Assembly (NCBI GenBank): GCA_017506865.1
Contig: JAFCMP010000346.1
Coordinates: 930,001-994,000 of the forward strand
Direction: 5' to 3'
Source of the DNA: Tribonema minus
Taxonomy: Eukaryota; Sar; Xanthophyceae; Tribonematales; Tribonemataceae
DNA: 64,000 nucleotides
In this document: in pieces, positions 8,286 through 19,458 of the stretch
Layout: each line of letters starts with the position of its first letter
Numbering within the stretch: position 1 is the first letter of the stretch
Made by a program: the position numbers and the translations under genes
Notes under the pieces: generated by a model
What the model was told of the DNA's origin: nothing
The model's database searches: none
The model's input: the letters and a program-made list of their open reading frames with translations, nothing else

Positions 8286-10185
8286 TCACTGATCGACGCG
8301 CGGACACGACGCGCCGACGGGCGCCCGCTGGCGCCTCCGGACGCGGCGCGAGTCTCGCCCGGGGACGCCGCGGGCGCGCTTGCCCGTCGCCTCCGGAGCC
8401 GGAGCGGGAGCCGAGTCCGACGCGGACGCGGACGCCGACGCCGCGAGGGCGATCAGCGCGGTCGTCGCGTCCGCGAGCGCCGGCCTCGGGTCGGCCGCCG
8501 GCAGCCCCGGCAGCGGCGCGAGGGCGAACGCGAGGCGGTTCAGCGCCGCGGCCGCGTCGCCCCGGGGCCGCCCCGCCCCCCTCCGCAGCAGCTCGTCGAC
8601 GCACGCCCGGAGGGCCGCCGCGAGCTCCTCGCCGCCGGGGCGAGCGCGGAGGCAGGCCAGAGCGCGCAGCGCGGGCGCGTCGTCGGCGGCGTCGGCCGCC
8701 GCCCGCGCCGGGATCCGGAGGGCCTCCGCGATCGACGCCGCCGCCGTCGCGGCGGTCCCTCCGCCGTCGCGTTCGCCGTCGCGTCCGCCCTCGCGTCCGC
8801 ACTCGCGTCCGCCGTCGTCGCCGGCGCCCGCGGTCTCGGCGACCCGGGCCTCGAGGTCGGGCGCCGCCTCCGTCTCCGCCTCCGGCTCCCTCGCCCCCCG
8901 AGGCTCCGTCGCACCGCCCTCGGCGCCGGAGCCGGCCCGCGACTGCGACTGCGACGGCTCGGGCTCGGGCTCGGGCGCGGCCTCGGGCTCGGGCTCGGGC
9001 GCGGGCTCGGGCTCGGGCGCCCGCCGCCGCGACGACGTCGGTCGCCTCGCGAGTCGCCTCAGCGCGCGGGGGGACGGAGGCGGCGGCGGGGCGGGGGCGA
9101 GGCCCCGCGCCGCGTCGGCCTCCGCCCTCCGCCTCCCCCCCACGAAGCCGCAGTCGCCTCCGACGTACGCCCGCCAGGCGTCCCAGTCTTCCTCCGGAGG
9201 CTCGTCCGCGACGGAGAGGCGGGAGTAGCGCGCCAGCTTGGCGCACGGAGCGCAGCGTCCCGTCGCCGCCCTCGAGGTGACGGGCACGCCGCAGCAGGCG
9301 CAGGGCGCCGTGTTCGCCGCCCCCCTGCGCTCCGCCGCGGCCGTCGCCTCGCTCAGCCGTCCGACGAGGGAGGCGGCGCCGCCGAACACGGCCCCGCACC
9401 CCCTGCACCACCCCACGCGCCCCCCCCGCGCCAAGGCGACCAGGGACGCCTCGGGGGGCCCGAGGGCCACCCCGCCGCCGTCGTCGCCGTACGGCTCGTC
9501 GTCGGAGTCGGACTCTGACTCGTCTTCGTCGGAATCGGATTCGTCCCCGCTGACCTCGCACTCCGAATCCGCCGTCCGTCCGCCCCCCTCTCCCCCCCGT
9601 CCGCCCCCCCCGCGCGCCGCCTGATAGGCCCTGGCGACGGGAGGATGCAGCCAGGGGAGCAGCGACAGCAGGCGCTCCGCGGCGGCCGCGGCGGCGTCGG
9701 CCTCGGCCTCCTGTCGCTCGCGGGCCGACCCCGGGGGTCCCCCGCTGCGCGGGAGGGGGAGGGGGAGGGGGAGGGGGAGGGGGAGGGGGAGGGGGAGGGG
9801 GAGGGGGAGGGGGAGGGGGAGGGGGAGGGAGGGGGAGGGGGAGGGGGAGGGGGAGGGGGAGGGGGAGGGGGAGGGGGAGGGGGAGGGGGAGGGGAAGAGT
9901 CAGCGGCGGGGAGTTGGAGGGAGGCGACGCGCGCGGGGCGGGGCCCCCGGCCTCCGGAGCGCCTCACCTGCTCGGCCCGCGGAGGTGCTCCAGGCACCGC
10001 CGGGCCAGTCCGTCCTGCTCCTCGTCCGTCTCCCACTCCAGGACCCCCCCCGTCTCCGGATCCGCCTCCAAGTACCTGTTGACCAGGAGGTGCCGCTGCG
10101 CGGCCTCCCGGCAGAGGGCCTCGGCCAGGTGGAGGCGGCGGGACCTCTCCAGCTCGCTCCCGCCGACTCGCTGGAAGTCGCTCAT
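8286..10185 (-). CDS. Two-exon protein with paired CxxC zinc-ribbon-like motifs, function unknown
   Basis: Predicted exon 1 is 10185-9968 (MSDFQRVGGSELERSRRLHL...), the intron 9967-9745 (GTGAGG...CGCAG, 223 bp) and exon 2 9744-8286. The joined frame is exactly 1,677 bp, or 558 residues. Exon 2 begins with an Ala/Glu-rich helix and an acidic SDSDEDESESDSDD stretch. Next come WCRGCG, CACCG and GRCAPC, which look like a four-plus-Cys zinc-binding module. An acidic Glu-Pro/Ser-Gln low-complexity part and an Ala/Leu-rich helical C-terminus follow. No enzyme motif is visible. The intron's pyrimidine tract is a (CCCTCC)-type hexamer repeat. A GTG at 9470 would give a 394-residue protein without splicing, but the continuous frame upstream and the matching splice sites favour the two-exon model. 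Confidence 0.6.
9751..9895 (+). repeat. (GGGGGA)n hexanucleotide repeat inside an intron
   Basis: About 24 GGGGGA units with one shorter unit near 9828. On the minus (coding) strand this is a CCCTCC-type pyrimidine tract directly in front of the predicted 3' splice site at 9745. Confidence 0.95.
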
Positions 10186-10270
10186 GGCGCGGGGGAACGC
10201 TCGCTGTGATCTGATGAGGGTTAGGGTTAGGGTTGGGGTTCGTCTCCCCTCGGCCCGATAGGGGGGGACC
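10186..10270. promoter_or_regulatory. Short upstream region with TTAGGG-like triplet
   Basis: The sequence directly upstream of the zinc-ribbon-like gene contains GGGTTAGGGTTAGGGTTGGGG at about 10216-10236, a short telomere-like motif in a likely promoter. Telo-box-like motifs occur in some plant promoters; here the role is unknown. Confidence 0.3.
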
Positions 10271-10299
10271 CGAATAAATGACCCTAGCCCTTGAAGTCG

Positions 10300-10735
10300 C
10301 CTGGCGCTTCTCCCTGCCGGCGCTGCAGCTGGCTACGTTCAGCTGGCTGTATGCTGTTTGTCGGCACTGCAGCTGGCTGTACCCTGACCCCACGTGCTGC
10401 GGGCACTGCTACTGGCTATTTGCTGCTGGCACTGCAACTAGCTACGCGCAGCTGCCTGTACCCTGACCCCGCGTGCTGCGGGCACTGCATATGGCTATGT
10501 GCTGCTGGCACTGCAGATGGCTATGTGCTGCCGCCACTGCAGATGGCTATGTGCTGTTGGCACTGCAGATGGCTATGTGCTGCTGGCACTGCAGATGGCC
10601 ATGTGCTGCTGGCTATGTGCTGCTGGCACTGCAGATGGCCATGTGCTGCTGGCTATGTGCTGCTGGCACTGCAGATGCTACGTGCTGCCGGCACTGCAGC
10701 TCGGCTACGTGCAGCTGGCTGTATGCTGCTGATGC
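10300..10735 (+). repeat. Minisatellite, ctgctggcactgcagatggctatg family
   Basis: Tandem, variable-length units around TGCTGCTGGCACTGCAGATGGCTATG. It opens the 8-kb repeat region. All three plus frames are partly open and read Trp/Cys-rich or Leu/Ala-rich peptides, which is expected of a stop-poor repeat. Confidence 0.85.
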
Positions 10736-10744
10736 GATACCTGA

Positions 10745-10888
10745 GCGCCTCAGACGCGTTTCCGGGCTTACGGGGCCTGGAAAACACGGAATCGCGTCTG
10801 ACGCGCCGTAGCGTCGGAGATGCGCCTCAGACGCGTTTCCGGGCTTACAGGGCCTGGAAAACACGGAATCGCGTCTGAGGCGCGATGG
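10745..10888 (+). repeat. 77-bp hairpin repeat, cluster A (2 copies)
   Basis: Two copies of the unit bounded by GCGCCTCAGACGCG and its complement CGCGTCTGAGGCGC, with an inner TTTCCGGGC/GGCCTGGAAA stem. The same unit recurs in clusters B and C. Confidence 0.9.
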
Positions 10889-10974
10889 GGTCGGCTGAAG
10901 ATGTTGCGACTGCTGCTGCCGGTGCAATCTGCAGTCATCACTCCCTTCGGTCCTGCTGCTGCTCGATGTGCGCT

Positions 10975-12600
10975 GCATACCATGTCTCTGCTGGCTGGTA
11001 CCACTGTTATGTGATACTGCTGGTGCTGGCTGGTACCGCTGGTGCTGCTGTTACCATTGATGATGCTGATGCTGGCTGGAAGCACTGCTCTGCTGATACC
11101 ACTGGTGCTGATGGTACCACTGGTGCTGCTGATGCTGACTGGTACCACTAATGCTGCTGATGCTGACTGATACACTGGTGCTGCTGGTACCACTGGTGCT
11201 GCTGGTACCACTGGTGCCGCTGGTGCTGGCTGATACCACTGGTGCTGGCTGATACCACTGGTGCTGGCTGGTACCACTGTTCTGCTGATACCACTGGTGC
11301 TCCTGGTGCTGGCTGGTACCACTAATGCTGCTGATGCTGACTGATACACTGGTGCTGCTGGTACCACTGGTGCTGCTGGTACCACTGGTGCCGCTGGTGC
11401 TGGCTGATACCACTGGTGCTGACTGATACCACTGGTGCTGGCTGGTACCACTGGTGCTGGCTGGTACCACTGTTCTGCTGATACCACTGGTGCTCCTGGT
11501 GCTGGCTGGTACCACTGGTGCTGGCTGGTACCTCTGTTCTGCTGATACCACTGGTGCTCCTGGTGCTGGCTGGTATCACTGGTGCTGGCTGGTACCACTG
11601 TTCTGCTGATACCACTGGTGCTCCTGGTGCTGGCTTATATCACTGGTGCTGGCTGGTACCACGGTTCTGCTGGTACCACTGGTGCTCCTGGTGCTGGCTG
11701 GTATCACTGGTGCTGGCTGGTACCACTGTTCTGCTGATACCACTGGTGCTCCTGGTGCTGGCTGGTATCACTGGTGCTGGCTGGTACCACTGTTCTGCTG
11801 GTACCACTGGTGCTCCTGGTGCTGGCTGGTATCACTGGTGCTGGCTGGTACCACTGTTCTGCTGATACCACTGGTGCTGCTGGTACCACTGGTGCTGCGT
11901 GCTGCTGGTACCACTGGTGCTGACTGGTACCACTGGTGCTGCGTGCTGCTGGTACCACTGTTCTGCTTACATCACTGGTGCTGCTGGTACCACTGTTCTG
12001 CTTCCATAACTGGTGCTGCTGGTACCACTGGTGCCGGCTGCTACCAGAGTTCTGCTGATATCACTGGTGCTGGCTGGGACCACTGTTCTGATTACATCAC
12101 TGGTGCTGGCTGGTACCACTGTTCTGCTTCCATGACTGGTGCTGCTGGTACCACTGTTCTGCTTCCATAACTGGTGCTGCTGGTACCACTGGTGCTGGCT
12201 GGGACCACTGTTCTGCTTACATCACTGGTGCTGGCTGGTACCACTGTTCTGCTCACATCACTGGTGCTGCTGGCACCACTGGTGCTGGCTGCTACCACTG
12301 TTCTGCTTACATCACTGGTGCTGCTGGCACCACTGGTGCTGGCTGGTACCACTGTTCTGCTTACATCACTGGTGCTGCTGGTACCACTGGTGCTGCAGGT
12401 GCTGGCTGATACCACTCATAAGCCAATACCACTGGTGTTGTTTGTACCACTGGTGCTGCTGGTGTTGTTTGTACCACTGGTGCTGCTGGTACCACTGGTT
12501 CTGCCGGCAGGTGCTGGCTGGTACCACCGTCCTGCGTTTTCCACTGGCGTTTACTGCTCTCATTGTAGGTGCTGGTACCGCTGGCGCTGATTGTCGTAGG
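10975..12600 (+). repeat. Minisatellite, ctggtaccactggtgctg family
   Basis: Tandem arrays of CTGGTACCACTGGTGCTG and variants (tgttctgctgatacc, gctcctggtgctggctgg) form higher-order units of about 60-85 bp. In one frame the dominant units read Gly-Thr-Thr-Gly-Ala-Ala. Shifts such as GGTGCTGGCTGGTACC break the register repeatedly. Confidence 0.9.
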
Positions 12601-12616
12601 TGCCGGTACCCACTGC

Positions 12617-13233
12617 TTGAGCTGCGCCTCAAACGCGTTTCCGGGCTCGCCGGGCCTGGAAAACACGGAATCGCGTCTGAGGCGCCGTACGGTCGGATTC
12701 GCGCCTCAGACGCGTTTCCGGGCTCGCCGGGCCTGGAAAACACGGAATCGCGTCTGAGGCGCCGTACGGTCGGATTCGCGCCTCAGACGCGTTTCCGGGC
12801 TCGCCGGGCCCGTACCACACGGAATCGCGTCTGAGGCGCCGTGGGGTCGGAGTTGCGCCTCAGACGCGTTTCCGGGCTCGCCGGGCCCGTACAACACGGA
12901 ATCGCGTCTGAGGCGCCGTGGGGTCGGAGTTGCGCCTCAGACGCGTTTCCGGGCTCCCCGTACCCGTACAACACGGAATCGCGTCTGAGGCGCCGTGGGG
13001 TCGGGGAGGCGCCTCAGACGCGTTTCCGGGCTCGCCGGGCCCGGAAAACACGGAATCGCGTCTGAGGCGCCGTGGGGTCGGGGAGGCGCCTCAGACGCGT
13101 TTCCGGGCTCGCCGGGCCCGGAAAACACGGAATCGCGTCTGAAGCGCGGTGCGGTCGGGGAGGCGCCTCAGACGCGTTTCCGGGCTCACCGGGCCTGAAA
13201 AACACGGAATCGCGTCTGAGGCGCCAAGAGGTC
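12617..13233 (+). repeat. 77-bp hairpin repeat, cluster B (8 copies)
   Basis: Eight head-to-tail copies at a strict 77-bp spacing. Sequence classes change in steps along the cluster (cgtacggtcggattc, then cgtggggtcggagtt, then cgtggggtcggggag), as expected from local unequal exchange. Each copy can fold into a long imperfect hairpin. Confidence 0.92.
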
Positions 13234-13269
13234 GGCTGCAGCCGCTGGCAGCACTGGGAGGACTGATGC

Positions 13270-16100
13270 ACTGGTGCTGGTCGCGCTAGAATCCACCGGT
13301 GGTTATGGCACCGCTGGGTTTGTCGGTAGCACTGATAGCACTGCTCTCGCTGGTGTTTCTGGTACCGCTGGTGTTGCTGGCATGGTAGGTAGCACAGGTA
13401 GCAGTGGCACTACTGGTGTTTCCGGTACCGCTGGTGTTAGCACTGGTAGCAGTGGCACCACTGGTATTGCTGTGCACTGATGCTGTGCTGTGGCAGTACT
13501 GGCACCACAGGTGTTGCAGGTCACTGCACTAGCTCTGGTAGCACAGGTACCACTTGTGCTGTACTGGTGGCACTGATTCCTGTTGCGTTGCTGATAGCAC
13601 TGGTACCGCTGATTCCACTTCAAGTGCGTTGCTGATAGCACTGGTAGCACTGATTCCACTTTGTGTTGCTAGTTGGACTGGTTGCGCTGATTCCACTTGC
13701 GTTGCTGACACCACTGGTAGCACTGGTTTCACTTGCGTTGCTGACACCACTGGTAGCACTGGTTGGACCGGCAACACTGGTAACTCTTTTGTTGCTGGTA
13801 GCACTGATTCCACTTGTGTTGCTTACAGCTCCGGTAGCACTGATTCCACTGGTTGGACTGGTAACACTGGTAGCACTTGTGTTGCTGATAGCTCTGGTAG
13901 CACTGGTTGGACTGGCAACACTGGTAACACTTGTGTTGCTGGTAGCACTGATTCCACTTGTGTTGCTGATAGCTCCGGTAGCACTGATTCCACTGGTTGG
14001 ACTGGTAACACTGGTAGCACTTGTGTTGCTGATAGCTCTGGTAGCACTGGTTGGACTGGCAACACTGGTGACGCTTGTGTTGCTGGTAGCACTGATTCCA
14101 CTTGTGTTGCTGATAGCTTCGGTAGCACTGGTTGGACTGGCAATACTGGTAACACTTGTGTTGCTGGTAGCACTGATTCCACTTGTGTTGCTGATAGCTC
14201 TGGTAGTACTGATTCCACTGGTTGGACTGGTAACACTGGTAACACTTGTGTTGCTGATAGCTCTGGTAGCACTGGTTGGACTGGTAGCACTGGTTGGACT
14301 GGCAACACTGGTAACACTTGTGTTGCTGGTAGCACTGATTCCACTTGTGTTGCTGATAGCTCTGGTAGCACTGATTCCACTTGTGTTGCTGATAGCTCTG
14401 GTAGCACTGATTCCACTGGTTGGACTGGTGACACTGGCAGCACTTGTGTTGCTGATAGCTCTGGTAGCACTGGTAGCACTTGTGTTGCTGATAGCTCTGG
14501 TAGCACTGATTCAAATGGTTGGACTGGTGACACTGGTAGCACTTGTGTTGCTGATAGCTCTGGTAGCACTGATTCCACTTGTGTTGCTGATAGCTCTGGT
14601 AGCACTGATTCCACTTGTGTTGCTGATGGCTCTGGTAGCACTGATTCCACTTGCGTTGCTGATAGCCCTGGTAGCACTGATTCCACTTGCGTTGCTGATA
14701 GCCCTGGTAGCACTGATTCCATTTGAGTTGCTGATAGCCCTGGTAGCACTGATTCCACTTGTGTTGCTGATAGCCCTGGTAGCACTGATTCCACTTGTGT
14801 TGCTGATAGCCCTGGTAGCACTGATTCCACTTGTGTTGCTGATAGCGCTGGTAGCACTGATTCCACTTGTGTTGCTGATAGCCCTGGTAGCACTGATTCC
14901 ACTTGTGTTGCTGATAGCCCTGGTAGCACTGGTAGCACTTGTGTTGCTGATAGCCCTGGTAGCACTGGTAGCACTTGTGTTGCTGATAGCTCTGGTAGCA
15001 CTGGTAGCACTTGTGTTGCTGATAGCTCTGGTAGCACTGGTTCCACTGGTTAGACTGGCAACACTGGTAGCACTGATTCCACTGGTTGGACTGGTGACAC
15101 TGGTAGCACTTGTGTTGCTGATAGCTCTGGTAGCACTGATTCCACTTGTGTTGCTGATAGCTCTGGTAGCACTGATTCCACTTGTGTTGCTGATGGCTCT
15201 GGTAGCACTGATTGCACTTGAGTTGCTGATGGCTCTGGTAGCACTGATTCCACTTGCGTTGCTGATGGCCCTGGTAGCACTGATTCCACTTGCGTTGCTG
15301 ATAGCCCTGGTAGCACTGATTCCACTTGAGTTGCTGATAGCCCTGGTAGCACTGATTCCACTTGTGTTGCTGATAGCCCTGGTAGCACTGATTCCACTTG
15401 TGTTGCTGATAGCGCTGGTAGCACTGATTCCACTTGTGTTGCTGATAGCCCTGGTAGCACTGATTCCACTTGTGGTGCTGATAGCCCTGGTAGCACTGGT
15501 AGCACTTGTGTTGCTGATAGCCCTGGTAGCACTGGTAGCACTTGTGTTGCTGATAGCTCTGGTAGCACTGGTAGCACTTGTGTTGCTGATAGCTCTGGTA
15601 GCACTGATTCCACTTGTGTTGCTGATAGCTCTGGTAGCACTTATTCCACTGGTTGGACTGGTGACACTGGTAGCACTTGTGTTGCTGATAGCTCTGGTAG
15701 CACTGGTAGCACTTGTGTTGCTGATAGCTCTGGTAGCACTGATTCCACTGGTTGGACTGGCAACACTGGTAGCAGTTGTGTTGCTGATTGCTGTGGTAGC
15801 ACTGGTTGGACTGGCACCACTGTCAGTCTGGTAGCACTTGTGTCGCTGATTGCTCTGGTAGCACTGGTTGGACTGGCAACACTGGTAGCACAGATTCCAC
15901 TTGTGTTGCTGATAGCGCTGGTAGCACTGATCCCACTTGTGTTGCTGATAGCTCTGGTAGCACTGATTCCACTTGTGTTGCTGATAGAACTAGGAGCACT
16001 GGTACCACTTGCGTCGCTGGTAGGACCTCCTGGGTTGCTGATAGCACTGGTTGCACTTTGCTGATAAGACAGGTAGGACTGGCAGCACTGGTACCTCTTG
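13270..16100 (+). repeat. 36-bp minisatellite (4 x 9 bp), ctgatagctctggtagcactgattcc family
   Basis: The core unit is 36 bp (GATAGCTCTGGTAGCACTGA plus TTCCACTTGTGTTGCT) and codes a 12-residue GSTDSTCVADSS-type repeat in one frame. In a second frame it reads an extremely hydrophobic Leu/Ala/Val peptide open for 723 codons, and in the minus strand a Leu/Pro/Ser/Ala peptide. Openness in several frames at once shows that the repeat simply lacks stop triplets. Confidence 0.92.
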
Positions 16101-16104
16101 TGTT

Positions 16105-16650
16105 TCAGACGCGTTTCCGGGCTCACCGGGCCCGGAAAACACGGAATCGCGTCTGAGGCGCCGTGGAGTCGGAGTTGCGCCTCAGACGCGTTTCCGGGCT
16201 CACCGGGCCCGGAAAACACGGAATCGCGTCTGAGGCGCCGTGGAGTCGGAGTTGCGCCTCAGACGCGTTTCCGGGCTCGCCGGGCCTGGAAACACGGAAT
16301 CGCGTCTGAGGCGCCGTGGAGTCGGAGTCGCGCCTCAGACGCGTTTCCGGGCTCACCGGGCCCGGAAATCACGGAACCGCGTCTGAGGCGCCGTGGAGTC
16401 GGAGTAGCGCCTCAGACGCGTTTCCGGGCTCGCCGGGCCTGGAAAACACGGAATCGCGTCTGACGTGCCTTGGAGTCAGAGTCGCGCCTCAGACGCGTTT
16501 CCGGGCTCACCGGGCCCGGAAATCACGGAACCGCGTCTGAGGCGCCGTGGAGTCGGAGTCGTGGAGTCGGAGTTGCGCCTCAGACGCGTTTCCGGACTCA
16601 CCGGGCCCGGAAAGCACGGAATCGCGTCTGAGGCGCCGTAGGGTCGGAGT
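16105..16650 (+). repeat. 77-bp hairpin repeat, cluster C (7 copies)
   Basis: Seven copies of the same unit as clusters A and B, most with the spacer cgtggagtcggagt. One copy is altered in its second arm (near 16460) and one spacer is partly duplicated near 16550-16575. Confidence 0.9.
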
Positions 16651-18500
16651 TGATGCTGCTGGTACTGAGTGGTGCCATTGGTGCCACTGCTGCTGGGACT
16701 GGGTGGTTACATTGGTGCCCCTTATGCTGCTGGTACCGATGGTGCTGTTGATGCTACTGGTACTGGGTGGTTCCATTGGTGCCCCTGGTGGCACTGCTGA
16801 TGCTGCTGGTACTGATGGTGCTGCTGATGCTGCTGGTACTGATGGTGCTGTTGATGCTCTTGGTGCTGGGTGGTTCCATTGGTGCACCTGGTGCGCACTG
16901 CTGATGCTGCTGGTACTGATGGTGCTGCTGATGCTGCTGGTACTGCTGTTACTGCTGTTACTGCTGGTACTGCTGATGCTGCTGGTACTGCTGATGCTGC
17001 TGGTTCTGCTGTTACTGCTGGTACTGCTGTTACTGCTGGTACTGCTGTTACTGCTGGTACTGCTGTTACTGCTGGTACTGCTGTTACTGCTGGTGCTGCT
17101 GGTACTGCTGGTGCTGCTGGTACTGTTGGTACTGCTGTTATCATTGGTGCTGATGGTACTGCTGGTACTGCTGTTATCATTGGCCTGCTGCTACTACTGG
17201 TACTGCTGGTTCTGCTGTTACTACTGGTACTGCTGTTACCATTGGTGCTGCTGGTATTACTGCTGGTACTGCTGTTACCATTGGTGCTGATGGTACTGCT
17301 GTTACTGCTGGTACTGCTGTTACCATTGGTGCTGCTGGTGCTGCTGGTACTGGTGTTACCGTTGGTGCTGCTGGTACTGCTGTTACCATTGGTGCTGCTG
17401 GTACTGCTGTTACCATTGGTGCTGCTGGTGCTGCTGGTACTGCTGTTACCATTGGTGCTGCTGGTGCTGCTGGTACTGGTGTTACCATTGGTGCTGCTGG
17501 TACTGCTGTTACCATTGGTGCTGCTGGTGCTGCTGGTACTGCTGTTACCATTGGTGCTGCTGGTGCTGCTGGTACTGGTGTTACCATTGGTGCTGCTGGT
17601 ACTGCTGTTACCATTGGTGCTGCTGGTACTGCTGTTACCATTGGTGCTGCTGGTGCTGCTGGTACTGGTGTTACCATTGGTGCTGCTGGTACTGCTGTTA
17701 CCGTTGGTGCTGCTGGTGCTGCTGGTACTGCTGTTACCATTGGTGCTGCTGGTACTGCTGTTACCATTGGTGCTGCTGGTGCTGCTGGTACTGCTGTTAC
17801 CATTGGTACTGCTGGTACTGCTGTTACTGCTGGTACTGCTGTTACTGCTGGTGCTGCTGGTGCTGCTGGTACTGTTGGTACTGCTGTTATTATTGGTGCT
17901 GATGGTACTGCTGGTGCTGCTGTTATAATTGGCCCTGCTGCTACTACTGGTACTGCTGTTACTGCTGGTACTTACCATTGGTGCTGCTGGTTCTGCTTAC
18001 TACTGGTACTGCTGTTACCATTGGTGCTGCTGGTTCTGCTGTTACTGCTGGTACTGCTGTTACCATTGGTGCTGATGGTACTGCTGTTATTGCTGGTACT
18101 GCTGTTATGACTGGTACTGCTGTTATGACTGGTACTGCTGTTACCATTGGTGCTGATGGTATCGCTGTTACCATTGGTGCTGCTGTTACTGCTGGTACTG
18201 CTGTTACCATTGGTGCTGCTGTTATTATTGGTGCTGCTGATACCATTGGTGCTGCTGTTACCGTTGGTGCTGCTGTTTCCATTGGTGCTGATGGTAATGC
18301 CGTTACTGCTGGTGCTAATTGTACTGCTGGTGCTGCTGGTAATGCTATTACTGCTGATGCTGATGGTACTGCTGTTACCATTGGTGCTGCTGGTAATAAT
18401 TGGTACTGCTGTGACCATTGGTGCTGCTGGTACTACTGATACTTCTGTAAACATTGGTACTGCTTATACCATCGCCGCTACAGGTGTGTGTTGCTGCTGG
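16650..18500 (+). repeat. Minisatellite, ggtactgctgttaccattggtgctgct family
   Basis: Tandem 9-, 27- and 36-bp units of GGTACTGCTGTTACCATTGG and GGTGCTGCTGGTACTGCT. In the GGT register it reads GTAVTIGAA. All plus frames are largely open. No start context, domain or composition suggests a translated gene. Confidence 0.9.
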
Positions 18501-18660
18501 TAGTGCTGTTCATATAATCGCTGATGATATCGCCGGTCGGCACCTTCCGGTACCGCTGGTTCTGCTGTGGCGTCGACCCCGACCGTGGCTACGCCGGGGA
18601 CATCGTGAGCGGGCAGACGACGAGACACTCGGGCGCGCGAGCGACTTTGACATCTCCGTA

Positions 18661-19458
18661 CTATCGAAGGACGTGCAGCCGGGAGGTGGCGGCGCGTATC
18701 TCGTCGCGGAAGTCCCGCGGGCCCGGGGCGGCCGCTGCGGCGTCGGAGTCGACGCCGGCGTCCGGGGCGTCCGCGGGAGCGGGCCCCCCGCGCCTCCTCT
18801 CCGCCGCCAGCCTCTCCTCCAGCAGCAGCCTCTCCGTCCTGACCCGGGCCCTCTCCTCGCGGCGCCTCTCCTCGAGGGCGCTCATGTCCGCGAAATGAGC
18901 GGCCGTGGCCAGCTCCCTCAGGTGGTCCGCGAGGGAGGCCGCGGCCGCGGCGCGGACGGCCGACTCGCGGGCTCGAGCGGCCTCCGCATCGGGCCCCGCG
19001 GCGGCGACGGCGACGGCGACGGCGACGGAGGGTTCCGCATCCGCGTCCGCGCTCTCCGAGTCGGCCGCGGCCGTCGCCACCGCCGCCGCCGCCGCGGCCG
19101 CGGGCCCCGCCCTCCTGCGCTCGCGGCGCCTCCGCATCAGCTCCTCCGCCAGCCCCTCCGGGGCCCCGTAGGCGTCGCACAGGGCCCTCGCGGCCGCGTC
19201 TCTCTCCGAATCGCTCGCGCGGGGCGCCAGCAGGATCAGGTCCGCCGCCGTCGCGAGGTCGACCGCGGGGGTGACGTTGCCCCCGCCGTCGAGCCGGACG
19301 TCCGAGCACGCGGCCCCGAGCCCCGGGCACCTCAGCCTGAGGGCGTCGAGGCACTTCTTCGGGTGGCACCGCAGGCCGGGTTTGGCCAGGCGCAGCACGT
19401 CGTAGGCGCTGACGAGGCCCGTCCGCGCGTCGACGCGGGGGGGGCGGAGGGTGGTCAT
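18661..19458 (-). CDS. BRO/KilA-N-like N-terminal domain protein with Ala/Arg-rich coiled-coil tail
   Basis: Starting at the ATG at 19458 (MTTLRPPRVDARTG) the protein has 265 residues. Residues ~10-110 (TGLVSAYDVLRLAKPGL..., TPAVDLATAADLILLAP..., AARALCDAYGAPEGLAEEL) follow the layout of BRO-N/KilA-N-like domains common in large DNA viruses and in stramenopile genomes, where a 'TPVTDxxGLxEIIxLLP' block is followed by a helix ending in a YLGG-like motif. The rest is Ala-rich followed by a charged helix (ALEERRREERARVRTERLLL), probably a coiled coil. BRO-type proteins bind DNA and are often virus-derived. A longer frame reaches 19575 but its extra N-terminus is Pro/Arg-rich and probably untranslated. 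The domain call is by eye only. Confidence 0.5.
   Translation of the reverse strand: MTTLRPPRVDARTGLVSAYDVLRLAKPGLRCHPKKCLDALRLRCPGLGAACSDVRLDGGGNVTPAVDLATAADLILLAPRASDSERDAAARALCDAYGAPEGLAEELMRRRRERRRAGPAAAAAAAVATAAADSESADADAEPSVAVAVAVAAAGPDAEAARARESAVRAAAAASLADHLRELATAAHFADMSALEERRREERARVRTERLLLEERLAAERRRGGPAPADAPDAGVDSDAAAAAPGPRDFRDEIRAATSRLHVLR

Noticed and set aside
12622-13230. Possible tRNA or snoRNA genes in the 77-bp hairpins
   Set aside because: No cloverleaf, T-loop or box C/D or H/ACA pattern could be matched; the length alone is not evidence.
12617-13233. Possible CRISPR array in the 77-bp repeats
   Set aside because: Repeats and 'spacers' are both conserved, the unit is itself a hairpin, no cas gene is present and the genome is intron-bearing.
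13663-15834. A 723-codon plus-strand frame of Leu/Ala/Val/Ile repeats
   Set aside because: It lies wholly inside the 36-bp minisatellite, and the other plus frames and minus frames are also largely open. The peptide is a by-product of a stop-free repeat, with no domain or plausible start.
16722-17978. Long Ser/Asn/Thr and Pro/Ala/Val frames on the minus strand
   Set aside because: Same reason: complementary reading of the GGTACTGCT minisatellite, open in several frames at once.
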